From: Argopecten irradians
Taxonomy: Eukaryota > Mollusca > Bivalvia > Pectinida > Pectinidae
Direction of reading: 5' to 3'
NCBI RefSeq assembly: GCF_041381155.1
Contig: NC_091142.1
Span: 40,845,604-40,909,603 of the forward strand
DNA: 64,000 bases
A program made the translations under genes and the position numbers. Positions 48,844 through 63,900 of the stretch are shown one piece after another (the first letter of the stretch is position 1; the number at the start of each line of letters is the position of its first letter). The notes under the pieces are model-generated. The model had not been told where the DNA came from, ran no database searches, and saw nothing but the letters and a program-made list of their open reading frames with translations.

Positions 48844-50930
48844 TTAGTACTTGGCTCCTACAACAGAGAAGTGGTATATAAAGGATATATATAGGATCAA
48901 TTTTCAACCTTGTCGACCAAACATTTATACTTTGAAACGAGATACAAAATCTCATATAAGGACGAAAACGTTTTATTACTTCACTACAATCCTATTTCCA
49001 AGAATTCTAACATCAAAATGTGATGAATACGTTATAAAAAGAATGTCATATTGTGTGAACCAATAAACGCCTCTATACAATATATAGCGACTTAACACAA
49101 ATTTACATCTAGATTAGTTAAGCATTTCCTTTTTGTTTTAAAAACTACTTTTCGAATATATTTTAGTTCAGAAATAAATGTTTAATTTTCCCAATAACAC
49201 CTTGAATACGTAGCTTACCTCCGTTTCCACCAAATCCACCGCTGCCACCGCTACCTGCTCCTCCGAACCCACCGCTGCCACCACTACCTGCGCCTCCAAA
49301 GCCCCCTTTTCCACCAAATCCACCACTTCCCATTCCACTACCTCCGAACCCACCGCTGCCACCGAAGCCTCCAGCGCTTCCAGATCCACCACTTCCTCCG
49401 CCGCTCATTCCGCCAAAACCGCCTTTACCACCGAATCCTCCGCTGCCACCAAATCCACCACTTCCTCCGAATCCACCACTTCCGCCGAATCCTCCAGCAC
49501 CACTTCCACTCGCACCTCCAAATCCTCCTTTTCCGCCAAATCCTCCACTTCCGCCAAATCCGCTAGTTCCTCCAAATCCACTACTTCCGCCGAATCCTCC
49601 AGCACCACTTCCACTTGCACCTCCAAATCCTCCTTTTCCGCCAAATCCCCCACTTCCGCCAAACCCGCTACTTCCTCCAAATCCACCACTTCCGCCAAAT
49701 CCTCCAGTACCACCTCCACTTACACCTCCAAATCCTCCTTTTCCTCCGAATCCTCCACTTCCGCCGAATTCTCCGCTGCCACCAAATCCACCACTTCCTC
49801 CGAATCCTCCAGCACCACCTCCACTCACACCTCCGAATCCCCCTTTTCCTCCAAATCCTCCACTTCCGCCAAACCCACTACTTCCTCCAAATCCACCACT
49901 TCCGCCAAACCCTCCAGCACCACCTCCACTCACACCTCCGAATCCTCCTTTTCCTCCAAATCCACCACTTCCTCCGATTCCACCACTTCCTCCGAATCCT
50001 GCGCTTCCTCCACTTCCTCCAAAGCCACTACTTCCGCCGCCACTTCCGCCTCCACTTCCTGTTCCATACTTTCCTATATGGAATAGAATTTTATTTTAGA
50101 TAGAAGCGTTAAGAAGTTAAGACAATATAAGAAATGATACTGTTTTGCCTTACATTCGACACGATTTCTTAGATATTACATTTTGTTCTTAAGATATATG
50201 TAAATTTGAAACGGCATTGTTTATCATTCCTAGTTTATTATTTAATTGACTTGAATTTTGAAAATTGTGGACGTTAAATGATTATTAAGTTTTAACATTA
50301 TATCATAACCTTCTGACATTATAATTAAAATTGTATTTTCAGAGATCATAGTACCAATGTTAACATACGTAAAATATTGGAATATGTTCTTTATTTTACT
50401 TTTCTATAGAAACTATGTGTGGTTTGCGCCCTTTTTAGGGCATTAAAACAATAAAAAAATGCATAAATTAAGGATATTTGAAATTATGGTTATCATTAGC
50501 CTGTTTTTGCAATGTTCTTTATATAAAAATAATAGACCGCATCTTTGAACACACTTTATATTTCTCCTAAAGATATATCTGAAGTGCTCTCACAATCTAA
50601 GTAAGTATTAAATTTGTTCAGGATTGTGCTTTATTGTTACTTAGAGACAAACTCTCAAAAACTTGACAAAAATTCACCAAATTTTCACATTTGCTTAATT
50701 TTATATTTTGAATGGTTACCATGGCAACTAGAGTGGTAAATATACAAAACTAGATGAACAAAGATGTACTTAATATTTCAAATGCAATAGCTTAATTTTG
50801 AAAAACTAAGTTGATAATTTGATGGATTTTGGAACAATTCAGAGCCCAAACCATACATAGTCCTTTCAATCTTACCTGCAGCGTTTACGCTGACAAGAAG
50901 TAGGGCAGCCAGACAAACGTAGGTGTTCAT
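48844..50930 (-). CDS. Secreted GGFGGSG-repeat protein, shell-matrix-like (gene 5)
   Basis: Three coding exons on the minus strand: 50930-50876, 50073-49219 and 48857-48844, giving 307 residues. The signal peptide is MNTYVCLAALLLVSVNAA. The large exon opens GKYGTGSGGGSGG and contains about five tandem 35-residue units built from GGFGGSG, SSGFGG and GGFGGKGGFGG, then shorter GSGG blocks. The last exon adds GAKY and a stop after the acceptor TTGTAG; the final tyrosine recalls the ends of molluscan shematrins. All junctions are phase 1. Secretion and composition point to an extracellular structural protein, possibly of shell or another secreted matrix; this is inference. Gene 4 is its decayed paralogue. 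The 105 bp unit repeats favour unequal exchange, so copy number may vary between alleles. Confidence 0.85.
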
Positions 50931-51478
50931 TGTTCTGTAACAAGACCATATATAGACAAAAGGAGATATCTAAAGTCATTTATGTCAGCATATCATCTGA
51001 TGTATGAATTTTCAAAGTATGCATCGTCGTGTCGAATCGTTTATTTAAGACAAAAATTACTATATGTATTATCTGATGTAAAGAATAAGAATAATAGAAA
51101 ACCAACAGAAAATTTATATTGTATCTCCAATAATTATTTATCGATAGAGCAGTGTTCCTAGTAACAGATTTAGATTAATAAATCAACACCAATTCAGTAG
51201 TATAGTAAAATGAAGTATATAGTAACGGTGACACAGGCTAGTCGAATCAAATAAATATATTTTATGTAGTCTAGTAGTATACCTATAGACATAATATACA
51301 AGATATGTAGCGCCCTATCTAGTTAAAAAACCTACCCTAAAGCGCTTTACATGAAGCATGAAATTTAATACAATTTACAAGTTAATATAATTTCAGATTA
51401 AAACAGTATCAAAATTATTGATATTTTAAAATTATTTATTATCTCATTTAGAATAGAAAAGAAAAATAACTACATTAC

Positions 51479-51558
51479 CTGTATGGAGTGTCTTCTTTCC
51501 TGTAGAACTTCAGTAGCGACAATGGCTTAAACACTGATAGACAACCGAATTATTTATA
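51479..51558 (-). promoter_or_regulatory. TATA promoter and non-coding exon 1 of gene 5
   Basis: TATAAATA on the minus strand at 51558-51551, then an untranslated exon ending with CATACAG before a GTAATG donor at 51478. Spacing matches genes 1 to 3, but the sequence is otherwise different. Confidence 0.65.
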
Positions 51559-54500
51559 CGGACGGAATGGAAATGACGTCACTTCGCTGGACGTTGAATG
51601 GGTAATTAGGACTATTATTTGTGGTCAAGGTATTGCAGTACAGGAAACCACATCTTAAGAATGCAATTACGTAACACCATGTACAATTGTAAGCGGTTTT
51701 CCGACAGCAATAGTGTCTATGATTTGCTTGTTTGAAATTTCTTGGTAGGACTTTGTTAATTTGATGACAAAGGGATGCATACTAGATGAACCCATGTTTA
51801 TTGATGAATTGCAATGAAATGTGCATGTTTAGCAGATTTTATGCAATAGACGCTTGTTTGCCGGCAGGAAATGGTCACGACAAAATACATTGGTTTTAAT
51901 CTGATGCAACTTTGGTGTGCGCTCTGTCATCCTTATCTTTAAGGTAATACATGTATAGATCTTTTAATTTGATGCATCTTTAAATAAATATCATGGACAT
52001 TAGCATGGCAATTGGTAAGTTTTATTATATATTTTGATATTTCATATAAGTATAAAGGAGATTAATGTGTTAAAATACTAAGTTAGTAAGTACGGTAATA
52101 TACAATAATGATAATGACCTAATACGTCAGCCACGACACAAATTCAAACACTCTACAGTATCTTTACTATAACTTCTATTTAATTTGATAACAAAAACTA
52201 TTTCTTTTATCTTTAGACATTTTCTACTGGAATAATATACATATCTAGAAAAATAATGTCGATTTGTCTAAATAAATATGAGAGATTATGTAAGAATATT
52301 CCTAGTCTCGTCACGGCATATGATTGGGAGGTGAGGACAAACGATATGGTGGTCACGTGGTCTAGTAATAACACAATATTGTTATCTTTCTATGAAGGTT
52401 AAATGTAGACAGTATAAAGGCCATTTTGAATTAAAGATGAGTAAATTTTGTAACTGAAGAAAAATACAAAATCGTCTGCTCCTGTTTTTCATAGTGAAAA
52501 TATACCATTTGTCAGAGGTGGATCATCTTTAAGGTTTAGTTGATATCGACATTGTCACAAGGCGTTACAGTACTTAGGTTTTATATTTGATCCGAACGTT
52601 TCTACAGAAATGATGAACATTAAACTATCTCTTTCAGTCATCCAAGATCCCAGGGATATTATGATTACATGCAACGTTTAGAGCTATGATGAAACAAGCG
52701 GTACGTCTTTGACCTGGAAATATGTCCAATTATAATGATGTCTATATCGATGGAACTATCATCATTGTCATTTGTTATGCTTGTTTCGAATTTGTATGTA
52801 AAATTGTGCACTGATGGGTTACATTTATACCAGATTCGTTTTGAGAAAAATAGATTTTGTCATTATTTTGCAATATCCTCGTTTCCTCGTGTTTTGTGAA
52901 TTGAATAGTTTGTTTATTTATGTATGAATGTTTTTCTATCTGTCAGAACACTGTTTTTGTTAAAAAACCAAGCCATATATAATTTAAGCATTTTTGTCAA
53001 CTTCGTCAGGTGCTAAAAGGTACATAGATTATACCTTAAACGAAAAGACTCTTAAGTTTTAAAATGTAAATGTAAAACGAGTGATAACTTTGTGAGTTTT
53101 AAGATTTATTAGCTGATTGATAATATTACACTTATAAACACTTCCATAACAATTTAAGATAGGTAATGAAATGTTAATTTTTATACCGCGGGTCGTTTTA
53201 TGTTCCTAGCCCCTTCCTAATTACCGCACGGTAGTTGACAATGACTTCACCATGCGGCAATTTAAATTCAAAACAGCGAAACGAATCTTCATTATAATAT
53301 AGCTTTACACAAGAAATGCTGCATTTGCTTAATTTTGTTATCAACCGATATGGATGTTTCAACGTTTTAAATGTAATTAATAAACTTTTGTTTTCCCTTA
53401 CGGACTGGTTTACAAAGAAAGAAACAAAGGCCATCTATTTAAACTTACACGTTCTGAAAGAATTTGATGAAATTTACTTTGTATGACTCAAATCAATTAT
53501 AGAAATATTGCCGAAAACAACTTATCTTAAATACACGGGTAATGCTTTCAGAAAAGGGTTTTAAGACGATTGATGTTGATTGATAAGCGATATTCAGTCT
53601 ACATTTGGTACGTCAAATTGTCGACTATTGCTACAACGCTTTGAGGTACCACAAGACACCCCCAAATCATTCAGAAAGTTGCATGTTGCACTCAAACATT
53701 TCAGATTTTTGTGTAACAGAAAACATTAACAAGAAAATGAATACGTTCTCTCTGCATAATATGTTGACTAAAGCCAGAAAAGTTGGTACTGAGGCCAAAT
53801 GTTTCGAAAATATATGTAGAAAAAGAACCCCAATTAATGTGGCCCATAATAAATACAAAAACCGAAACGATATTCTGAAAATATCACGTGACCCGAACGA
53901 CTGCGCATAGGAACAACAGAAACAAACGGCCTATATACGAATCGCTTCGGTAATTATCGGTTTCGCAATAGCGATTGTTACAAGGTGGCAGGTATGTTTA
54001 GAAGACGATATTTGACTGTCCAGATTATCATAGGCTTATCTGGACAGATTAATGTCATAATACACTTCTTTCATCTTTATTCTAGGCACTTGATTACAAT
54101 GTTATGTTCGATCATTACAAAATAATTAATTTTTCTTTGTTTCTGGCTTTCTGATTGGCCTATTCTCTTTTGCATTTCACGATGAAAAAAAATCCGGAAA
54201 TAGCGGGGAAATTGATTTGGTAAAATAATCTCTTGAAAAAAATCAATGGAATCGTACGTGTAAACGTATTTTATTTTATAAAGTAGCCTGGAAAATTAAT
54301 TATAAGATTTGAAGTCACTATTTTTTAATTCCATCGGGGTATGAAATAAATTTTGTTTGGAAACTTTTATGAGAATCATCTACGCGGATTCACACAGTTT
54401 GCAAACAAAATTTAGAAAAAAAAACAAAAAAAAACAAAAACCAAACAAACAAAAAAACTGAAAAGTTACGTACATGTATTTTGGGCCTGGAACTATCTGT

Positions 54501-54902
54501 TGCATGTAGTTTACGGTTGTATATACACGGAATTGCTACAGTATCCTACATTGTACCAAGCTGGCGTTTCATTTGTTTACAGATAAACAAATAAGAATAG
54601 GTCAATGCTACGTAGTGGTCACGGTCACTATAAATAACGTTTTGGATACCGATATCATACTCATTTCGTGCATTTTATGTTCGAATCCATTTATCATTTT
54701 TGTATCTCTTGAGAAAAATCAATTTACCGGTACATTGATTATATCCATATTAATTAAAAAAAATATTTAAATAAATTATAAATTATCAATGTGTTGTGTA
54801 AAAGTCGCGTGACTAAAAATAATATTTCGTAGATCTACTTGTTTTATCCGCGTCGTCATTCTGTTGTTGTGTTTGATTCTTCACACGTGAATAGTAGAGC
54901 AG
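51559..54902. other. Non-coding stretch, nothing recognised
   Basis: AT-rich. The 101-codon frame at 53605-53910 (plus strand) is the best candidate for a gene, but I recognise no domain, signal peptide or splice context. An A-rich run lies at about 54415-54460. Confidence 0.4.
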
Positions 54903-57900
54903 ATGGAGCTAACTGACCATTTAAGGTATGGTATTTACAGTGACGAAGCTTACTGATCATTTAAGGTACGGTATTTACACTGACGGAGCTAACTGACCAT
55001 TTAAGGTATGGTATTTACAGTGACGAAGCTTACTGATCATTTAAGGTACGGTATTTACACAGACGGAGCTAACTGGCCATTTAAGGTATGATATTTACAG
55101 TGACGGAGCTTACTGATCATTTAAGGTATGGTATTTACACTGACGGAGCTAACTGATCATTTAAGGTATGGTATTTACACTGACGGAGCTAACTGACCAT
55201 TTAAGGTATGGTATTTACACTGACGGAGCTAACTGACCATTTAAGGTATGGTATTTACACTGACGGAGCTAACTGACCATTTAAGGTATGGTATTTACAC
55301 TGACGGAGCTAACTGACCATTTAAGGTATGGTATTTACACTGACGGAGCTAACTGATCATTTAAGGTATGGTATTTACAGTGACGGAGCTTACTGATCAT
55401 TTAAGGTATGATATTTACACTGACGGAGCTAACTGATCATTTAAGGTATGGTATTTACACTGACGGAGCTAACTGACCATTTAAGGTATGGTATTTACAC
55501 TGACGGAGCTAACTGATCATTTAAGGTATGGTATTTACACTGACGGAGCTAACTGACCATTTAAGGTATGGTATTTACACTGACGGAGCTAACTGATCAT
55601 TTAAGGTATGGTATTTACACTGACGGAGCTAACTGATCATTTAAGGTATGGTATTTACACTGACGGAGCTAACTGATCATTTAGGGTATGGTATTTACAC
55701 TGACGGAGCTAACTGACCATTTAAGATATGGTATTTACACTGACGGAGCTAACTGATCATTTAAGGTATGGTATTTACACTGACGGAGCTAACTGACCAT
55801 TTAAGGTATGGTATTTACACTGACGGAGCTAACTGACCATTTAAGGTATGATATTTACACTGACGGAGCTAACTGACCATTTAAGGTATGGTATTTACAC
55901 TGACGGAGCTAACTGATCATTTAAGGTATGGTATTTACACTGACGGAGCTAACTGACCATTTAAGATATGATATTTACACTGACGGAGCTAACTGACCAT
56001 TTAAGGTATGGTATTTACACTGACGGAGCTAACTGATCATTTAAGGTATGGTATTTACACTGACGGAGCTAACTGACCATTTAAGGTATGGTATTTACAC
56101 TGACGGAGCAACTGAGGAGCTACTGATCATTTAAGGTATGGTATTTACACTGACGGAGCTAACTGACCATTTAAGGTATGGTATTTACACTGACGGAGCT
56201 AACTGACCATTTAAGGTATGGTATTTACACTGACGGAGCTAACTGACCATTTAAGGTATGGTATTTACAGTGACGGAGCTTACTGATCATTTAAGGTATG
56301 GTATTTACACTGACGGAGCTAACTGACCATTTAAGGTATGGTATTTACACTGACGGAGCTAACTGACCATTTAAGGTATGGTATTTACACTGACGGAGCT
56401 AACTGACCATTTAAGGTATGGTATTTACACTGACGGAGCTAACTGATCATTTAAGGTATGGTATTTACACTGACGGAGCTAACTGACCATTTAAGGTATG
56501 GTATTTACACTGACGGAGCTAACTGACCATTTAAGGTATGGTATTTACACTGACGGAGCTAACTGATCATTTAAGGTATGATATTTACAGTGACGGAGCT
56601 TACTGATCATTTAAGGTATGGTATTTACACTGACGGAGCTAACTGACCATTTAAGGTATGGTATTTACACTGACGGAGCTAACTGACCATTTAAGGTATG
56701 ATATTTACACTGACGGAGCTAACTGACCATTTAAGGTATGATATTTACACTGACGGAGCTAACTGATCCATTTAAGGTATGGTATTTACACTGACGGAGC
56801 TAACTGACCATTTAAGGTATGGTATTTACACTGACGGAGCTAACTGATCATTTAAGGTATGGTATTTACACAGACGGAGCTAACTGACCATTTAAGGTAT
56901 GGTATTTACACTGACGGAGCTAACTGATCATTTAAGGTATGGTATTTACACTGACGGAGCTAACTGACCATTTAAGGTATGATATTTACAGTGACGGAGC
57001 TTACTGATCATTTAAGGTATTGTATTTACACTGACGGAGCTAACTGACCATTTAAGGTATGGTATTTACACTGACGGAGCTAACTGTCCATTTAAGGTAT
57101 GGTTTTTACACAGACGGAGCTAACTGACCATTTAAGGTATGGTATTTACACTGACGGAGCTAACTGATCATTTAAGGTATGGTATTTACACTGACGGAGC
57201 TAACTGACCATTTAAGGTATGGTATTTACACTGACGGAGCTAACTGATCATTTAAGGTATGGTATTTACACTGACGGAGCTAACTGACCATTTAAGGTAT
57301 GGTATTTACACTGACGGAGCTAACTGACCATTTAAGGTATGGTATTTACACTGACGGAGCTAACTGATCATTTAAGGTATGGTATTTACACTGACGGAGC
57401 TAACTGACCATTTAAGGTATGGTATTTACACTGACGGAGCTAACTGACCATTTAAGGTATGGTATTTACACTGACGGAGCTAACTGATCATTTAAGGTAT
57501 GGTATTTACAGTGACGGAGCTAACTGACCATTTAAGGTATGGTATTTACACTGACGGAGCTAACTGATCATTTAAGGTATGGTATTTACACTGACGGAGC
57601 TAACTGATCATTTAAGGTATGGTATTTACACTGACGGAGCTAACTGACCATTTAAGGTATGGTATTTACACAGACGGAGCTAACTGACCATTTAAGGTAT
57701 GGTATTTACACTGACGGAGCTAACTGATCATTTAAGGTATGGTATTTACACAGACGGAGCTAACTGACCATTTAAGGTATGGTATTTACAGTGACGGAGC
57801 TTACTGATCATTTAAGGTATGATATTTACACTGACGGAGCTAACTGATCATTTAAGGTATGGTATTTACACAGACGGAGCTAACTGACCATTTAAGGTAT

Positions 57901-60900
57901 GGTATTTACACTGACGGAGCTAACTGACCATTTAAGGTATGATATTTACACTGACGGAGCTAACTGATCATTTAAGGTATGATATTTACAGTGACGGAGC
58001 TTACTGATCATTTAAGGTATTGTATTTACACTGACGGAGCTAACTGATCATTTAAGGTATGGTATTTACAGTGACGGAGCTAACTGACCATTTAAGGTAT
58101 GATATTTACACTGACGGAGCTAACTGATCATTTAAGGTATGATATTTACACTGACGGAGCTAACTGACCATTTAAGGTATGGTATTTACACAGACGGAGC
58201 TAACTGACCATTTAAGGTATGGTATTTACACTGACGGAGCTAACTGATCATTTAAGGTATGGTATTTACACTGACGGAGCTAACTGACCATTTAAGGTAC
58301 GATATTTACATTGACGGAGCTAACTGTCCATTTAAGGTATGGTATTTACACAGACGGAGCTAACTGGCCATTTAAGGTATGGTATTTACACTGACGGAGC
58401 TAACTGACCATTTAAGGTATGATATTTACATTGACGGAGCTAACTGATCATTTAAGGTATGGTATTTACACTGACGGAGCTAACTGACCATTTAAGGTAT
58501 GGTATTTACACTGACGGAGCTAACTGACCATTTAAGGTATGATATTTACACTGACGGAGCTAACTGACCATTTAAGGTATGGTATTTACACTGACGGAGC
58601 TAACTGACCATTTAAGGTATGATATTTACACTGACGGAGCTAACTGACCATTTAAGGTATGGTATTTACACTGACGGAGCTAACTGACATTTATTATTTA
58701 AGAGTATGATAGTTTACACTGACGGAGCTAACTGACATTTAAGGAGTATTTACACTGACGGAGCTAACTGATCATTTAAGGTATGGTATTTACACTGACG
58801 GAGCTAACTGACCATTTAAGGTATGGTATTTACACTGACGGAGCTAACTGATCATTTAAGGTATGGTATTTACACTGACGGAGCTAACTGACCATTTAAG
58901 GTATGGTATTTACACTGACGGAGCTAACTGACATTTAAGGTATGGTATTTACACGACGGAGCTAACTGACCATTTAAGGTATGGTATTTACACTGACGGA
59001 GCTAACTGACCATTTAAGGTATGATATTTACACTGACGGAGCTAACTGATCATTTAAGGTATGGTATTTACACTGACGGAGCTAACTGACCATTTAAGGT
59101 ATGATATTTACACTGACGGAGCTAACTGACCATTTAAGGTATGGTATTTACACTGACGGAGCTAACTGACCATTTAAGGTATGGTATTTACACTGACGGA
59201 GCTAACTGACCATTTAAGGTATGGTATTTACACTGACGGAGCTAACTGATCATTTAAGGTATGGTATTTACACTGACGGAGCTAACTGACCATTTAAGGT
59301 ATGGTATTTACACTGACGGAGCTAACTGACCATTTAAGGTATGGTATTTACACTGACGGAGCTAACTGACCATTTAAGGTATGGTATTTACACTGACGGA
59401 GCTAACTGACCATTTAAGGTATGGTATTTACACTGACGGAGCTAACTGACCATTTAAGGTATGGTATTTACACTGACGGAGCTAACTGACCATTTAAGGT
59501 ATGGTATTTACACTGACGGAGCTAACTGACCATGGTATTTACACGACGGAGCTAACTGCATTTAAGGTATGTATTTACACATGACGGAGCTAACTGACCA
59601 TTTAAGGTATGTATTTACACTGACGGAGCTAACTGGCCATTTAAGGTATGGTATTTACACTGACGGAGCTAACTGACCATTTAAGGTATGATATTTACAC
59701 TGACGGAGCTAACTGACCATTTAAGGTATGGTATTTACACTGACGGAGCTAACTGACCATTTAGGGTATGGTATTTACACTGACGGAGCTAACTGACCAT
59801 TTAAGGTATGGTATTTACACTGACGGAGCTAACTGAGACCATTTAAGGTATGTATTTACACTGACGGAGCTAACTGATCATTTAAGGTATGGTATTTACA
59901 CTGACGGAGCTAACTGACCATTTAAGGTATGGATATTTACACTGACGGAGCTAACTGACATTAAGGTATGTATTGAGAGCTAACTGACCATTTAAGGATG
60001 ATATTTACACTGACGGAGCTAACTGATCATTTAAGGTATGGTATTTACACTGACGGAGCTAACTGACCATTTAAGGTATGGTATTTACACTGACGGAGCT
60101 AACTGACCATTTAAGGTATGTATTTACACTGACGGAGCTAACTGACATTTAAGGTATGGTATTTACAGTGACGGAGCTAACTGCCATTTTAAGGTATGGT
60201 ATTTACACTGACGGAGCTAACTGACCATTTAAGGTATGGTATTTACACTGACGGAGCTAACTGACCATTTAAGGTATGGTATTTACACTGACGGAGCTAA
60301 CTGACCATTTAAGGTATGATATTTACACTGACGGAGCTAACTGACCATTTAAGGTATGATATTTACACTGACGGAGCTAACTGACCATTTAAGGTATGGT
60401 ATTTACACAGACGGAGCTAACTGACCATTTAAGGTATGGTATTTACATTGACGGAGCTAACTGACCATTTAAGGTATGATATTTACACAGACGGAGCTTA
60501 CTGATCATTTAAGGTATGATATTTACACTGACGGAGCTAAACTGATCATTTAAGGTATGATATTTACACTGACGGAGCTAACTGACCATTTAAGGTATGG
60601 TATTTACACTGACGGAGCTAACTGGCCATTTAAGGTATGGTATTTACAGTGACGGAGCTAACTGACCATTTAAGGTATGGTATTTACACTGACGGAGCTA
60701 ACTGACCATTTAAGGTATGATATTTACATGACGGAGCTAACTGATCATTTAAGGTATGTATTTACACTGACGGAGCTAACTGGCCATTTAAGGTATGGTA
60801 TTTACACTGACGGAGCTAACTGATCATTTAAGGTATGGTATTTACACTGAGACGGAGCTAACTGACCATTTAAGGTATGGTATTTACACTGACGGAGCTA

Positions 60901-63900
60901 ACTGACATTTAAGGTATGTATTTACACTGACGGAGCTAACTGACCATTTAAGGTATGGTATTTACACTGACGGAGCTAACTGACCATTTAAGGTATGGTA
61001 TTTACACTGACGGAGCTAACTGATCATTTAAGGTATGTATTTACACTGACGGAGCTAACTGACCATTTAAGGTATGGTATTTACACTGACGGAGCTAACT
61101 GACCATTTAAGGTATGGTATTTACACTGACGGAGCTAACTGACATTTAAGGTATGATATTTACACTGACGGAGCTAACTGACCATTTAAGGTATGATATT
61201 TACACTGACGGAGCTAACTGACCATTTAAGGTATGTATTTACACTGACGGAGCTAACTGACCATTTAAGGTATGATATTTACACTGACGGAGCTAACTGA
61301 CCATTTAAGGTATGGTATTTACACTGACGGAGCTAACTGATCATTTAAGGTATGGTATTTACACTGACGGAGCTAACTGACCATTTAAGGTATGATATTT
61401 ACACAGACGGAGCTAACTGATCATTTAAGGTATGATATTTACATTGACGGAGCTAACTGATCATTTAAGGTATGATATTTACATTGACGGAGCTAACTGA
61501 TCATTTAAGGTATGGTATTTACACTGACGGAGCTAACTGACCATTTAAGGTATGATATTTACATTGACGGAGCTAACTGACCATTTAAGGTATGGTATTT
61601 ACACTGACGGAGCTAACTGACCATTTAAGGTATGGTATTTACACTGACGGAGCTAACTGACCATTTAAGGTATGATATTTACACTGACGGAGCTAACTGA
61701 CCATTTAAGGTATTGTATTTACACTGACGGAGCTAACTGATCATTTAAGGTATGGTATTTACACTGACGGAGCTAACTGTCCATTTAAGGTATGGTATTT
61801 ACACTGACGGAGCTAACTGACTATTTAAGGTATGATATTTACACTGACAGAGCTAACTGACCATTTATGAGATGATATTTACACTGACGGAGCTAACTGA
61901 CCATTTAAGGTATTGTATTTACACACTGACGGAGCTAACTGATCATTTAAGGTATGGTATTTACACTGACGGAGCTAACTGACCATTTAAGGTATGATAT
62001 TTACACTGACGGAGCTAACTGATCATTTAAGGTATGTATTTACATGACGAGCTACTGACATTAAGGTAGTATTTACTGACGGAGCTAACTGACATTTAAG
62101 GTATGGTATTTACACTGACGGAGCTAACTGATCATTTAAGGTATTGTATTTACACTGACGGAGCTAACTGACATTTAAGGTATGATATTTACACTGACGG
62201 AGCTAACTGACCATTTAAGGTATGTATTTACACTGACGGAGCTAACTGACCATTTAAGGTATGATATTTACACTGACGGAGCTAACTGACATTTAAGGTA
62301 TGGTATTTACATGACGGAGCTAACTGACCATTTAAGGTATGTATTTACACTGACGGAGCTAACTGACCATTTAGGATGGTTTTACATGACGGAGCTAACT
62401 ATTTATTTACATGACGGAGCTAACTGACCATTTAAGGTATGATATTTACACTGACGAGCTAACTGACCATTTAAGGTATGGTATTTACACTGACGGAGCT
62501 AACTGACCATTTAAGGTATGGTATTTACACGACGGAGCTAACTGACCATTTAAGGTATGGTATTTACACTGACGGAGCTAACTGACATTTAAGGTATGAT
62601 ATTTACACTGACGGAGCTAACTGACCATTTAAGGTATGGTATTTACATGACGAGCTATGACATTTAAGGTATGTATTACAGACGGAGCTAACTGACCATT
62701 TAAGGTATGGTATTTACACTGACGGAGCTAACTGATCATTTAAGGTATGGTATTTACACTGACGGAGCTAACTGACCATTTAAGGTATGATATTTACACT
62801 GACGGAGCTAACTGACCATTTAAGGTATGTATTTACACTGACGGAGCTAACTGACCATTTAAGGTATGTATTTACACTGACGGAGCTAACTGACCATTTA
62901 GGTATGATATTTACAGACGGAGCTTACTGACATTTAAGGTATGGTATTTACACTGACGGAGCTAACTGACCATTTAAGGTAGGTATATTTACACTGACGG
63001 AGCTAACTGACCATTTAAGGTATGTATTTACACTGACGGAGCTAACTGATCATTTAAGGTATTGTATTTACACTGACGGAGCTAACTGACCATTTAAGGT
63101 ATGGTATTTACACTGACGGAGCTAACTGACCATTTAAGGTATTTGACGATATTTACAGTTGACTGGAGCTAACTGACCATTTAAGGTATGATATTTACAC
63201 TGACGGAGCTACAACTGATCATTTACAGGTATGGTATTTACACAGGACGGAGCTAACTGATCATTTAAGGTATGGTATTTACACTGACGGAGCTAACTGA
63301 CTATTTAAGGTATGATATTTACACTGACAGAGCTAACTGACCATTTAAGAGATGATATTTACACTGACGGAGCTAACTGACCATTTAAGGTATGGTATTT
63401 ACACTGACGGAGCTAACTGATCATTTAAGGTATGGTATTTACACTGACGGAGCTAACTGACCATTTAAGGTATGATATTTACACTGACGGAGCTAACTGA
63501 CCATTTAAGGTATGGTATTTACAGTGACGGAGCTAACTGATCATTTAAGGTATGGTATTTACACTGACGGAGCTAACTGACCATTTAAGGTATGATATTT
63601 ACACTGACGGAGCTAACTGACCATTTAAGGTATGATATTTACACTGACGGAGCTAACTGTCCATTTAAGGTATGGTATTTACACTGACGGAGCTAACTGA
63701 CCATTTAAGGTATGATATTTACACTGACGGAGCTAACTGACCATTTAAGGTATGGTATTTACACTGACGGAGCTAACTGATCATTTAAGGTATGGTATTT
63801 ACACTGACGGAGCTAACTGACCATTTAAGGTATGGTATTTACACTGACGGAGCTAACTGACCATTTAAGGTATGATATTTACACTGACGGAGCTAACTGA

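Noticed and set aside
53605-53910. 101-codon frame as a host gene
   Set aside because: No known domain, signal peptide, promoter or splice signal; length is near what AT-rich DNA gives by chance.
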